DNA from: JAAZLS01 sp964585925
GTDB taxonomy: Bacteria; Bacillota; Dethiobacteria; DTU022
Direction: 5' to 3'
Assembly: GCA_964585925.1 (NCBI GenBank)
Contig: CAZPFS010000013.1
Span: 1 to 47,629 of the forward strand
Length of the DNA: 47,629 bases
Each line of letters begins with the position of its first letter. Within the stretch, counting starts at the first letter, position 1. The notes beneath the pieces were generated by a model. That model worked only from the letters and a program-made list of their open reading frames with translations, was not told where the DNA came from and did not search any database. This document shows, one piece after another, positions 24,457 to 33,400 of this stretch. Position numbers and translations under genes: made by a program.

Positions 24457-25386
24457 ATGGATCTAAGACAGTTGGAGTCTTTTGTAGAAATAGCCAAGCA
24501 AAAAAGTTTTTCCCGGGCCGCGGAAACCCTCTATCTGTCCCAGCCGACCTTAACCGGGCATATACAATCGCTTGAAAATGAGCTGGAGACTCTTTTGTTC
24601 AACCGGTACGGCAAACAGGTTACCTTAACGGAGGCCGGCCAAATTTTCTATAATCATGCGGTGAACATTTTAAACCTGAGGGAACAGGCTTACTATTCAA
24701 TGAACCGGTACAAAGGCCGGATGGAAGGGGAGCTGGCTATCGCCGCCAGCACAGTTCCCCAAATATGCTTATTGCCCGGTCTGTTAAAAGCTTTTGGCGG
24801 TTGCTATCCGGAAATAAGCTATGAAATAAAACAGCTTGACAGTGAAGGGGTTATTTCCACCATCATTTCCGGCCGCATGGATTTTGGCTTTGTGGGCACC
24901 GTTTCATCTTGCCCCGAGCTGGAGATGTTCAAATTGTGCCAGGATCGCCTGATCCTGATTACTCCTGCCGAAGGAAAATTCTCCCGTTTAAAAGGAGATT
25001 CCGTGACCTGGGAGCAAATAAAGAATGAAAAATTTATACTGCGGGAGGAGGGCTCCGCCACCAAAAAGTTTTTCCTGTCCAGCCTGCGCGATCGAGGTAT
25101 AGACCTTAATGAAATAAATGTGGTGGCCAACATAGAAAACCCGGCTACTATTGTCCGGTGTGTGCGCAAAGGTTTCGGCATAACCTTTATCTCGGAGCGT
25201 ATGGTAAAAGAGGAAATAGAACAAGGTCTACTAAGAGCTTTTGCCCTTTCCGGTTTTGCTCTTAGCCGTGATTTTTACTTCATCAATCATAAAAACCGGG
25301 TTCTAAACCCGGTGGCCAGGGCTTTTAAAGATTTCACCCATGAATTTTTCAATCCCGATTACCGGCGCCCTCCCTCATTATCATAG
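24457..25386 (+). CDS. LysR family transcriptional regulator
   Basis: This 309-residue regulator has its N-terminal HTH at residues about 1-60 (LRQLESFVEIAKQKSFSRAA, then LYLSQPTLTGHIQSLENEL) and a two-lobed effector-binding domain from about 90 to 300. Conserved points are the LPGLLKAFGGCYPEISYEI motif and the DFGFVG ligand loop. It lies 131 bp before the YedE transporter gene on the same strand and likely controls the selenium/molybdenum cluster. The ATG at 24457 has GGAAGGGGG upstream and is preferred over the TTG six bases earlier. The effector could be a selenium or molybdenum species, which is inference. Confidence 0.85.
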   Translation: MDLRQLESFVEIAKQKSFSRAAETLYLSQPTLTGHIQSLENELETLLFNRYGKQVTLTEAGQIFYNHAVNILNLREQAYYSMNRYKGRMEGELAIAASTVPQICLLPGLLKAFGGCYPEISYEIKQLDSEGVISTIISGRMDFGFVGTVSSCPELEMFKLCQDRLILITPAEGKFSRLKGDSVTWEQIKNEKFILREEGSATKKFFLSSLRDRGIDLNEINVVANIENPATIVRCVRKGFGITFISERMVKEEIEQGLLRAFALSGFALSRDFYFINHKNRVLNPVARAFKDFTHEFFNPDYRRPPSLS

Positions 25387-25424
25387 TTTTCAATAGCTGC
25401 ATATATCCTCATTGAGAAAATCTA

Positions 25425-25454
25425 TTTCCACTATCCCCAAAATGCCACTATACT
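25425..25454 (+). promoter_or_regulatory. possible promoter for the yedE operon
   Basis: TTTCCA (25425-25430) and TATACT (25449-25454) are separated by 18 bp, about 65 bp before the yedE start. The heptamer CCACTAT is repeated across the spacer and -10 region, which could be a LysR contact site. Weak -35 match, consistent with an activated promoter. Confidence 0.35.
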
Positions 25455-25517
25455 TTTTGTAGGCATCCCTTCATAGTTGCAAAATTAGTTAACCTAAAGT
25501 CAGGGGGTAGTAATCCG

Positions 25518-26597
25518 ATGAAAAACCTGTTGGCCACCAAACGGGGTATTATTGGCGTTGGCCTGGCCATCGGCATTTTAGCGTCGCTGTTGCAATATTG
25601 GGGAAATCCGGCGAATATGGGGATTTGTGTGGCCTGCTTCGTGCGGGATGCCACGGGTGCGCTCGGTTTGCACCGGGCTGCGGTGGTCCAGTATCTTCGT
25701 CCGGAAATTATCGGTTTTGTTCTCGGCTCTTTTGGGGCGGCATATCTGTTTGGGGAATTTAGGCCCCGTCTTGGTTCGGCTCCGCTGGTCAGATTTATCC
25801 TCGGCGCCTTCGCCATGATCGGCGCCCTGATTTTCCTTGGTTGTCCTTGGCGGGCGGCGCTTCGACTGGCCGGCGGCGACTGGAACGCCATTCCGGGTTT
25901 GCTCGGTCTGGTTGCCGGCATCTGGATTGGGACAAGATTTCTCAAGGGCGGATATAACCTGGGGCCATCCCACAAGACCCATACTTCCGCCGGCTGGATA
26001 TTTCCCCTCATGATGGCCGGCTTTTTAGCAATCATGCTTTTAAACCCCGGGGTAGCGGGAGAAACCCAAAGCGGCCCGCTGTTTTACAGCGCGGAGGGCC
26101 CGGGGTCGCTTCATGCGCCTTTGGCTGTATCTTTGGTTGTTGGTCTCGTCATCGGTTTTCTGGCCCAGAAAAGCCGCTTTTGCACCATGGGGGCGATCCG
26201 TGACCTGGTTTTATTTAGACAAACCCATCTATTTGTAGGGTTTGTCGCGTTGACGGTTGCCGCTCTTATTACGAACCTGGCAACCGCTCAGTTCCACCCC
26301 GGCTTTGCCGGGCAACCGGTGGCCCATACCATGCATTTTTGGAATTTTGCCGGTATGGTGCTGGCCGGCCTGGCCTTCACTCTGGCCGGGGGCTGTCCCG
26401 GGCGCCAGCTCTTTCTTTCCGGCGAGGGAGACGGCGACGCAGCTGTATTTGTAATCGGCATGGTTGCCGGCGCGGCCTTTGCTCATAATTTTGGGCTGGC
26501 CAGTTCCGCTGCCGGGGCCACGCCGGCCGGGATCGGAGCCCTGTTTATGGGGTTGGCGATCTGCCTTTTGATCGGGTTTACCATGCGGCAAAAATAA
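25518..26597 (+). CDS. yedE: YedE-family putative selenium transporter
   Basis: This 359-residue polytopic membrane protein has about ten helices and belongs to the YeeE/YedE (sulfur transport) superfamily. The motifs WGNPANMGICVACFVRD, GCPWRAALRLAGGDW, KSRFCTMGAIRDLVLF and GGCPGRQLFLSGEGD carry cysteines proposed to relay sulfur or selenium across the membrane. The selenium-associated branch is recognised by its recurrent company of TusA-like, DUF3343 and molybdenum-hydroxylase genes, all of which follow here. It has a ribosome site (AGGGGG) before ATG. Direct transport of selenium is inferred from association only. Confidence 0.88.
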   Translation: MKNLLATKRGIIGVGLAIGILASLLQYWGNPANMGICVACFVRDATGALGLHRAAVVQYLRPEIIGFVLGSFGAAYLFGEFRPRLGSAPLVRFILGAFAMIGALIFLGCPWRAALRLAGGDWNAIPGLLGLVAGIWIGTRFLKGGYNLGPSHKTHTSAGWIFPLMMAGFLAIMLLNPGVAGETQSGPLFYSAEGPGSLHAPLAVSLVVGLVIGFLAQKSRFCTMGAIRDLVLFRQTHLFVGFVALTVAALITNLATAQFHPGFAGQPVAHTMHFWNFAGMVLAGLAFTLAGGCPGRQLFLSGEGDGDAAVFVIGMVAGAAFAHNFGLASSAAGATPAGIGALFMGLAICLLIGFTMRQK

Positions 26598-26611
26598 AGG
26601 AGGGTTAAAAG

Positions 26612-26842
26612 ATGAGCAACATCGTTGATGCCCGGGGCCTATCCTGTCCCCAGCCGGTGATCATGACTATAAATGAAATTAAAGCAGCAAAAACAGACGC
26701 TATAGTTATCATGGTGGATACGGACACGGCCAGGGAGAATGTCAGCCGGGCCGCCAATTTTCAGGGCTGGGCGGTGGCTGATATTCAACCGGAAGACGGC
26801 GGGTACCGGATTACGATCAGGAAGGGAATTAAGGATGTCTAG
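26612..26842 (+). CDS. TusA/YedF-like sulfur (selenium) carrier protein
   Basis: This 76-residue protein is a stand-alone TusA domain. The motif RGLSCPQPV places the active cysteine at 12, followed by an alpha-beta-alpha-beta fold. In YedF selenium-metabolism proteins the same domain is the N-terminal half of a longer protein; here the C-terminal half is missing. It lies 14 nt after yedE with a full AAGGAGGG site and overlaps the next gene by 8 nt. TusA relatives carry persulfide, so a carrier of selenium between the transporter and an acceptor is plausible. Confidence 0.85.
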   Translation: MSNIVDARGLSCPQPVIMTINEIKAAKTDAIVIMVDTDTARENVSRAANFQGWAVADIQPEDGGYRITIRKGIKDV

Positions 26843-27377
26843 AATTATTCGCAAAAAAAAAGCCAAACCAGATTTAACCGCCCCGGATCGGGGCATTCTG
26901 GTTTTTGAAAATACAACCGAGGTGATCAGGGCGGAAAACATATTGAAGGAGAGATGGCCGATCCGGGTTATGGGGCCGCCGCCGGATTTGCGAAGCGGTT
27001 GCGATCTGGTGATTGAATTTCCGCTCATCGAGGAACTGTCGATAGTAAGGAGGCTTTCGCAAATCAATATCAAGCCCCTGCAGGTTGTTCCGGCGAACAG
27101 CGGCTTGTTGGAACCGGTCGATCTGGTTCATGAAAAAGAATATGGAAAATATCTGATGGTGAGAGCGGCCAATATGAAAATCACTGTAGATCGGGAGACA
27201 AAATTGATTGTTAATGTTTCCGGAGGGGGCTGCCCCGATGTTCCCTACTTGGCCGAGCAGATGGTAAACAGACATTTGGATCACACCCCCCTTCCGCAAG
27301 ATATCGGTTACACCCTTTGCGCCTATGCTTTGCAGATCGCTTATGAAAGGGTGGCGGAAAAATGTTCGGCCTGGTAG
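26835..27377 (+). CDS. DUF3343-domain protein with C-terminal extension
   Basis: In this 180-residue protein, residues about 17-80 (GILVFENTTEVIRAENILKE, then MGPPPDLRSGCDLVIEF) match DUF3343, a small domain found with selenium-dependent molybdenum hydroxylases. The conserved cysteine lies in the SGCDL segment. The final 75 or so residues (VNVSGGGCPDVPYLAEQMVN, then DIGYTLCAYALQIAYERVA) are an additional part I cannot assign. They hold two more cysteines and a glycine loop. The ATG at 26835 overlaps the carrier gene by 8 nt, and the end overlaps the next gene by 16 nt, so translation is probably coupled. Confidence 0.7.
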   Translation: MSRIIRKKKAKPDLTAPDRGILVFENTTEVIRAENILKERWPIRVMGPPPDLRSGCDLVIEFPLIEELSIVRRLSQINIKPLQVVPANSGLLEPVDLVHEKEYGKYLMVRAANMKITVDRETKLIVNVSGGGCPDVPYLAEQMVNRHLDHTPLPQDIGYTLCAYALQIAYERVAEKCSAW

Positions 27378-28237
27378 GCACGATCCCTGAAGAGGGCTTT
27401 CCACTGGTTTCCGGCATGGTGATCCTGAAAGAAAACCGGCTCATTGTGGGGGAAAGGCGGATTGCGGTGAACCGGGGCACGCCGGCCATGATCGCGGCGG
27501 CGGTTGAAACTCTTAACTATATGAATAAGCCGGGTCCCTTCTGTTATCTGGTGGGGGATATCGGCAGCGGAAGCGGCTCCCGGGATCTTTATAAATACCT
27601 GGCCGATCATCTCCCGGAAAGTTCCTTTAAAACTCTGGCCCTGCACTACTTCCAACCCGATGTGGGGTTGTTTAAAAAAGTAGTGGCTGCCATAAAAAAA
27701 ATGGTGATCAGACCGACCTTGATCGCCGATGCCGGGTTTATGTACGTGGCTAAAATGGGTGGCGAGGCCCCTGTTTTTGATCTGTTTACACCCGACGCCG
27801 GTGAGTTGGCTTACCTGGCCGATGAGAAAGCGCCCCATCCCTTTTACACCCGTGGATTTATTTTACATGAGCATAACCATGTCCCGGATCTGATTGAAAT
27901 GGCCTACCGGCATAACAATGCCGCCTCCTATCTGTTGGTGAAAGGAGTAAAGGATTATCTTGCCGACAAGAACGGCCTGATCGGGGTGGTGGACAGTCCA
28001 AAAGAGGAAGTTCTCGAAGCCATTGGAGGCACCGGCGACACCTTAACCGGAATAGTTTCCGCCCTGATCGCCTCCGGTCTGGATATAAAATCGGCCTCTC
28101 TAAAAGCAGCCAGGGTCAATCGGTTGGCCGGCTTATATGCCAGGCCAAATCCGGCAACCCAGGTATATGAAATAATCAGCCAAATTCCCCGTGCCCTGGA
28201 TGAAGTATGGAAAGCGGGGAAAGAGACAAGAGGGTAA
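27362..28237 (+). CDS. YjeF C-terminal-like (NAD(P)H-hydrate dehydratase-type) protein
   Basis: This 291-residue protein has a ribokinase-like fold. DLFTPDAGELAYLADEKA resembles the substrate/nucleotide loop, and EAIGGTGDTLTGIVSALIAS (about 222-241) is the anion hole and catalytic Asp motif of ADP/ATP-dependent NAD(P)H-hydrate dehydratases. The N-terminal third does not look like the YjeF epimerase domain. Members of this subfamily recur in selenium-dependent molybdenum hydroxylase clusters, so the true substrate may differ from hydrated NAD(P)H. It overlaps the DUF3343 gene by 16 nt and precedes the hydroxylase operon. Confidence 0.7.
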   Translation: MFGLVGTIPEEGFPLVSGMVILKENRLIVGERRIAVNRGTPAMIAAAVETLNYMNKPGPFCYLVGDIGSGSGSRDLYKYLADHLPESSFKTLALHYFQPDVGLFKKVVAAIKKMVIRPTLIADAGFMYVAKMGGEAPVFDLFTPDAGELAYLADEKAPHPFYTRGFILHEHNHVPDLIEMAYRHNNAASYLLVKGVKDYLADKNGLIGVVDSPKEEVLEAIGGTGDTLTGIVSALIASGLDIKSASLKAARVNRLAGLYARPNPATQVYEIISQIPRALDEVWKAGKETRG

Positions 28238-28349
28238 AATCGCCTGGGTTTTGGGCGGGATAGCGGAAGGGGAAAGGTGTTAAAGAATTTTGGGCAGGGA
28301 ATACTAAGCGGAAATGGGGTAACAAAACAGTGGGTTCCGGAGGAAATGG

Positions 28350-30686
28350 ATGGGCAAAGTCGGGATCGGAATCAGTGTGCTCAGGAAGGAATCGGCCGAT
28401 AAGGTCAGCGGGAGGGCTAAGTATAACACCGATCGCACATTCCCCGAGCTTCTGCACGCCTGGATGGTCACCAGCATTCAGGCCCACGCCAACATAAAGG
28501 CCATTGATCTCACGGGAGCCTATCAGGTAGCCGGGGTGAGGGCCATTGTCACCGGCGAGGACTGCCCCTTTCTTTGCGGCCCCGCCATAGAAGACTGGCC
28601 TCCGCTGGCCCGGGGGAAAGTCCGCTATTTCGGGGAACCGGTGGCGGTGGTGGTCGCCGATACGGAGGCCCTAGCCAAGGAGGCGGCGGGGAAGGTGATG
28701 GTGGAATACGAACCCCTGCCGGTGGTAAATTCCCCCGCCCAGGCCTTTCGGGCGGACTCCCCCCTGGTGCATGAAAACCTGGCTTCTTACAAACTGATCC
28801 AGCCGGGGGAGATATTTCCCCAGCCCGACACCAATATTGTGCAGGAGATCAAAGTGCGCAAGGGAGATCTGCAAACAGGCTGGTCGCAGAGTGAAGCAGT
28901 GGTGGAGGCCGGCTATTCCCTTCCCCAGGCCAATCATATCGCCATGGAGCCGCGCAACGCCCGGGCGGAGATCAAGCCCGATGGGCAGGTGATCATCGAC
29001 AGCTCCACCCAGGGACCCTTCAATGTGCAAAAATTTATCAGCAAATATTTCAATCTGGACAGCAGCCGGGTCACGGTGAGGGCTCCCCTGGTGGGCGGGG
29101 GGTTCGGCGGTAAAACTACCGTCCAGGTGGAGTTTATCGTCTACCTGGCCAGCAGGGCGGTGGGCGGTCGGCCGGTCAAGCTGGTGGAATCAAGGGAGCA
29201 GGATATGGCCAGCTCGCCTTGTTTGTGGGGATTGGAGGCAAAGGTCAAATTAGGGGCCGACCGGGAGGGGAAGCTTCAGGCGGCCGAGATGACCTTCATC
29301 GCCGATGTGGGAGCCTACTGCGATTCGGGCTCCGATATGGTGCGGGGGATGGCCGCCGACTGTTCGGGCCCTTACCGGCTGGAGAACCTGCATTGCGATG
29401 CTTACGCAGTCTATACCAACCATACCTTTGTCACGGCCTTCCGCAGCTTCGGCCGGCTCTTGCCTACCTTTGCCCTGGAAAGAACCATGGATAAGCTGGC
29501 CTATGCCCTGGGGATCGATCCCCTGGAGCTAAGGAGAATAAATGCCCTGCGCAGCGGCGACACGACTCCCACCCAGGTGAAGCTCAACCGGAACAATCTG
29601 GGCAACCTGGAGGAATGCCTGAAGAAATTGAAGGCCCTGATCAATTGGGATGAAGGGATCCGGGTGGAACAGGGGAATAACAGAGTCCGGGCTAAGGGGC
29701 TGGGCTGCCTCTGGAAAACCTCCAGCAGCCCCAGCGACGCCAACTCGGGAGCGATCATCACCATCAATGAGGATGGCACCCTGAATTTAAACGTGGGGGC
29801 GGTGGAGATTGGCCCCGGCTCCAAAACCTGCCTGACCCAGATTCTGGCTGAAAAACTGGGCATGGATGTAAACAAAATCAATATAACCATGGAAATGGAC
29901 ACCACGCTCAGCCCGCATCACTGGAAGACAGTGGCCAGCATGACTAATTACATGGCGGGCAATGCGGTGCTGGAGGCGGCGGGGGATTTTATGGGCCAGT
30001 TGAAAAACATCGCCGGGATCATCTTGAGGTGCTCGCCGGAACTGCTGGAGGTGGGGGGCGGCAGGGTTTATTTGAAGGAGGATCCGGAAATTTATGTGGA
30101 GATCAAAGAGATCGGCAGCGGCTACAAGTACCCCAATGGCAATGCTATCGGCGGGCAGATCATCGGCCGGGGAAATTTTGTGATGCACCATCTGCTGCCT
30201 CTGGATCGGGCCGCCGGGCGGGGACGCCTGGGGCCGTCCTGGGAGGTGGGCGCCCAGGCGGTGGAGGTGGAGCTCGATCGCCGGGACTTCTCCTACCGGA
30301 TTCTGAAGGCGGCCACCGTGATCGACGCTGGCAAGGTTCTGAACCCCAAAGGAGCCCGGGGAGTGGTGATGGGCGGGATGAGTATGGGCCTGGGCTACGG
30401 CAGCCGGGAGTCGAGCAAATACAGCCTTGGCGGCCAAAGAGAAAATCCCCAGTTGAGGACCTATCACCTGCTGCGCCTGGGGGAAAACCCGCAGTACCTG
30501 GTCGAATTTGTGGAAACACCGGATATTACCGCTCCCTGGGGCATGCGGGGTATTGCCGAACATGGGATCATCGGTATCCCGGCGGCGCTGGCCAACGCCC
30601 TGTCCGCTGCCGCCCAGGTAAACCTGGACCGCACACCTTTAACGCCGCAGGCGATCTGGCAGGCCTGCCGGGAGGCGGGTCGGTGA
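28350..30686 (+). CDS. xdhA: xanthine-dehydrogenase-family molybdenum-binding subunit
   Basis: This 778-residue large subunit binds molybdopterin and hydroxylates a heterocycle or oxidises an aldehyde. Recognisable elements are GKVGIGISVLRKESADKVSG at the start, APLVGGGFGGKTTVQVEF (about 248-265), the FRSFGRLLPTFALERTMDKL pterin-facing region and RGIAEHGIIGIP, where Glu737 is the catalytic base. A plain Mo enzyme and a selenium-dependent one cannot be told apart by sequence, because the selenium is a labile ligand. GGAGGAAAT precedes the ATG. It is the first of three genes, overlapping the FAD subunit by 4 nt. Confidence 0.9.
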   Translation: MGKVGIGISVLRKESADKVSGRAKYNTDRTFPELLHAWMVTSIQAHANIKAIDLTGAYQVAGVRAIVTGEDCPFLCGPAIEDWPPLARGKVRYFGEPVAVVVADTEALAKEAAGKVMVEYEPLPVVNSPAQAFRADSPLVHENLASYKLIQPGEIFPQPDTNIVQEIKVRKGDLQTGWSQSEAVVEAGYSLPQANHIAMEPRNARAEIKPDGQVIIDSSTQGPFNVQKFISKYFNLDSSRVTVRAPLVGGGFGGKTTVQVEFIVYLASRAVGGRPVKLVESREQDMASSPCLWGLEAKVKLGADREGKLQAAEMTFIADVGAYCDSGSDMVRGMAADCSGPYRLENLHCDAYAVYTNHTFVTAFRSFGRLLPTFALERTMDKLAYALGIDPLELRRINALRSGDTTPTQVKLNRNNLGNLEECLKKLKALINWDEGIRVEQGNNRVRAKGLGCLWKTSSSPSDANSGAIITINEDGTLNLNVGAVEIGPGSKTCLTQILAEKLGMDVNKINITMEMDTTLSPHHWKTVASMTNYMAGNAVLEAAGDFMGQLKNIAGIILRCSPELLEVGGGRVYLKEDPEIYVEIKEIGSGYKYPNGNAIGGQIIGRGNFVMHHLLPLDRAAGRGRLGPSWEVGAQAVEVELDRRDFSYRILKAATVIDAGKVLNPKGARGVVMGGMSMGLGYGSRESSKYSLGGQRENPQLRTYHLLRLGENPQYLVEFVETPDITAPWGMRGIAEHGIIGIPAALANALSAAAQVNLDRTPLTPQAIWQACREAGR

Positions 30687-31531
30687 TTCCCTTTGACTTT
30701 GAGTATTATCAGCCGGCGACTGTCCGGGAAGCCGTCAATCTGTATGCCGGCCTGGCGGCACAGGGGAAAAAAGCGCTGTACTATGGCGGGGGGACGGAGA
30801 TCATCAGCTTTTGCCGCCTTTACCAGCTCTATCCGCAGGCGGTGATCGATGTCAAGGCCATCCCGGAGCTGAATGTGCTGGAGCAGGTGGGGGAGGAGCT
30901 GGTGATCGGAGCCGCCAAAACCCTTACCCAGATCCGGGAATCAAACCTGTTTCCCCTTTTAAGCCAATGCGGCGGCCGGGTGGCCGATCACACCATCAGA
31001 AACAAGATCACTCTGGGAGGCAATCTCTGTGCGAGAATTCCTTACCGGGAGACCTCCCTGGCCCTGCTGGTCAGCGAGGCAAAATTGGCCATTTTTAGCA
31101 GGGACGGGCAAAAAATACTGCCGATAGGCGATGTTTTCCAGGACTCTCTGCGTCTTGAGGAAGGGGAGTTGCTGACGGCGGCACACATCAGGAAAGAATG
31201 CCTGGAAGCCCCCTTTCTCAGTTTGAAAAAAACAAGGGATGGCGATGTGGGCTATCCTCAGGACCGGGTGGGCTACCCCGTGGTTTCGGCGGCCTGTCTT
31301 AGAATAGAAAACAAAATCAGGGCGGCCTTCAGCGGGATTTGCGCCGCTCCCTTCCGCTCGAGCGCGGTGGAAGAAGCATTGAATGAAAAGAGCGGATCCC
31401 GGAAAGAGGCGATCGGGCGGGCGGTGGAATCCCTACCGGCGGCAATCCATGAAGACCTGGAAAGTGCGGCGGGTTACCGGGAATTTGCCTTGAGAAATAT
31501 AATCACGGAAATACTGGAAAGGCTGGCCTAA
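30683..31531 (+). CDS. xdhB: xanthine-dehydrogenase-family FAD-binding subunit
   Basis: This 282-residue FAD-binding subunit shows YYGGGTEII near residues 35-43 and IRNKITLGGNLCARIPY near 108-124 as the typical FAD phosphate and isoalloxazine contact segments. A CO dehydrogenase flavoprotein C-terminal domain follows. The GTG start overlaps the Mo-subunit stop (GTGA), so translation is coupled. Subunit order Mo-FAD-FeS and length are as in the xdhABC and selenium-dependent xanthine dehydrogenase operons. It hands electrons from the iron-sulfur subunit to NAD or ferredoxin. Confidence 0.9.
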   Translation: MIPFDFEYYQPATVREAVNLYAGLAAQGKKALYYGGGTEIISFCRLYQLYPQAVIDVKAIPELNVLEQVGEELVIGAAKTLTQIRESNLFPLLSQCGGRVADHTIRNKITLGGNLCARIPYRETSLALLVSEAKLAIFSRDGQKILPIGDVFQDSLRLEEGELLTAAHIRKECLEAPFLSLKKTRDGDVGYPQDRVGYPVVSAACLRIENKIRAAFSGICAAPFRSSAVEEALNEKSGSRKEAIGRAVESLPAAIHEDLESAAGYREFALRNIITEILERLA

Positions 31532-31536
31532 AACCG

Positions 31537-32004
31537 ATGAAAAGCATGTTGGAGAAAGGTTTCCTGAAGCTGGAGGTAAACGGGGAGGGAAAAACGGCGG
31601 TGGCCAGGCCCGCCGATACCCTTTTGCATGTTCTGAGGGGAGAGCTGGGGCTGACCGGGGCCAAGCCCAGTTGCAAGAACGGCGACTGCGGAGCCTGCAC
31701 CGTCCTGGTTGACGGCTGGCCGATCAAATCCTGCCTCATGCTGGCCGCGGAGGCGGTGGGGCATCGGATTACCACCGTGGAGGGACTGCAGGAGGCCCCC
31801 GTCCAAAGCGCCTTTATGGAAAATTTTGCTTTTCAGTGCGGTTACTGCACCTCCGGATTTCTCATGAACTGTCATGCCCTGGCCGGGATTCATCCGCAGG
31901 CGGACTACCCGACAATGCGCGAATGGCTCCAATCCAATTTATGCCGCTGCACCGGCTACGAGGAGATTGCCCTGGCCATGAAAAGCGTACTTGGCCGGGA
32001 ATAA
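31537..32004 (+). CDS. xdhC: xanthine-dehydrogenase-family 2Fe-2S subunit
   Basis: This 155-residue electron-transfer subunit carries two [2Fe-2S] clusters. The plant-ferredoxin-type cysteines lie in SCKNGDCGACTVLVDG plus a downstream SC. The second cluster uses FQCGYCTSGFLMNC and LCRCTGY. All eight ligands are present. The ATG lies 5 nt after the FAD-subunit stop. The gene ends 133 bp before the convergent glycosyltransferase gene. Confidence 0.93.
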   Translation: MKSMLEKGFLKLEVNGEGKTAVARPADTLLHVLRGELGLTGAKPSCKNGDCGACTVLVDGWPIKSCLMLAAEAVGHRITTVEGLQEAPVQSAFMENFAFQCGYCTSGFLMNCHALAGIHPQADYPTMREWLQSNLCRCTGYEEIALAMKSVLGRE

Positions 32005-32137
32005 TGCCCCATGAGGCAAACAGAAGCAGGATGAATAGAAAAGCATAAAATGATGGCTGCCGCCTTTCAATTTGATCGATCCGGGCCGGGGCCGCACATT
32101 TTTCCAAAAGCATGTTCGTTAGATAAAAACGACGAGG

Positions 32138-33400
32138 CTAGGCCGGGTTCCTTTTGAAACGCTTGGTTTTATACCATGTTATCTCCTCATGTAATATTGC
32201 CCGTTTTAATTCCAAAAAAAGCCCGTTTATCACCAGCAGTAACCAGATCTGGGAATAGGTAAAAAACATGAGCACCACGATCAATGAATTTTTAAAACTC
32301 AACTGTTCCTTTTCCAGGCTGATCGCCAGCAGCACTTCGGTGACAAATAACAGAAAGCCCACCGCGGGCAGCACGTAAGAAACAGGGCCCATCGGTATTT
32401 TCAAATCAGTAAACATGCCGCTGACAAGGATGCCGTGGGAGATAAAAATACCGGCGATAAATAACAGGTAGGAGAATAAAAAATACAAAAGGTCAATAAA
32501 AACCCTCCGGTTTTTCAACTTTTTTAAACGGGGCAGATACTTACCAATCACATACAGGTTTCCCCTGGCCCACCGGGTTCTTTGTTTCCACCACACCCTC
32601 CAGGTTTCGGGCTCCTGTTCCCAGGTTACCGCTGCCGGAAAGTACCTGATGTGATAGCCTAAATTATAAACCCTGATACTTAACTCCGTATCCTCTGAGA
32701 GGGCCTTTTCATCCCATCCTCCCAGGGTTTCCAGAATGGATCTTCTTATGGCAAAATTTGTTCCCGGAATGCTGGTTAATTTAAACCAGTACCATCTTCC
32801 GGCCTGGGCCAGCCATTGGTAGGTAATGGTTTCTATGTTGATCAGTCTGGTGAGTAAATTATGACAGGCATTGATTACCCGAAATTTGCCCACGCAGGCC
32901 CCAGCCCTGCTATCTTGCTGCAGGCCGAGGATCAAATTTTGCACGGCATCAGGTTCGGGTGTGTTGTCGGCATCATAGACGACAATGATTTCCCCCGCGG
33001 AGCGACTAAATCCCTGGTTCAGAGCAGCAGATTTTCCTTTGCCGGCAAGAGGCGGTTTGTTATGAATTACCTTCACCTGGGGATATCTATGGGAGAAATT
33101 TTCAGCAATCGCCCCTGTCAGGTCTGAGGAATTGTCGTTAATAACCACTATTTCCAGCTTGCTCCTTGGATAGTTTTGGTTGATCAATGAGTGCAATGTC
33201 TCTTCGATGACCGCTTCCTCATTGTGGGCCGGGACCAGGATGCTGACTCTAGGCAGCGGAGGCAGCTCGGGGTTTAAAAACGTTTTTCGGGCAGATCGAT
33301 GTTTTAACGATAGCAGGAAACCTCCTTGCATCAGGAAAAGGTGGTAAAAGATAATGGTCCAAATAATAAATAAGGAGATGTACAGCAGAAACTCAGGCAT
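32138..33400 (-). CDS. membrane glycosyltransferase family 2 (PgaC/BcsA-like)
   Basis: This 420-residue processive-type GT2 enzyme has an N-terminal helix and a catalytic domain about 45-270. The DDD-type acids are in VYDADNTPEPDAVQNL and ALSEDTELSIRVYNLGYHIR, and the product-binding motif KQRTRWARGN fits the Q(Q/R)xRW pattern. Three or four C-terminal helices would form the export channel. It probably makes a beta-linked polysaccharide such as poly-N-acetylglucosamine or a relative. It overlaps the DUF2334 gene by 8 nt, so the two form an operon. Confidence 0.85.
   Translation of the reverse strand: MPEFLLYISLFIIWTIIFYHLFLMQGGFLLSLKHRSARKTFLNPELPPLPRVSILVPAHNEEAVIEETLHSLINQNYPRSKLEIVVINDNSSDLTGAIAENFSHRYPQVKVIHNKPPLAGKGKSAALNQGFSRSAGEIIVVYDADNTPEPDAVQNLILGLQQDSRAGACVGKFRVINACHNLLTRLINIETITYQWLAQAGRWYWFKLTSIPGTNFAIRRSILETLGGWDEKALSEDTELSIRVYNLGYHIRYFPAAVTWEQEPETWRVWWKQRTRWARGNLYVIGKYLPRLKKLKNRRVFIDLLYFLFSYLLFIAGIFISHGILVSGMFTDLKIPMGPVSYVLPAVGFLLFVTEVLLAISLEKEQLSFKNSLIVVLMFFTYSQIWLLLVINGLFLELKRAILHEEITWYKTKRFKRNPA

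Noticed and set aside
29787..30563. Long open frame on the minus strand inside the molybdenum subunit gene.
   Set aside because: It is a shadow of a GC-rich coding region, has no family resemblance, and lies entirely within a conserved gene.
28350..32004. Claim that the hydroxylase is definitely selenium-dependent.
   Set aside because: The selenium is a non-protein ligand. Gene context supports it, but sequence cannot prove it.
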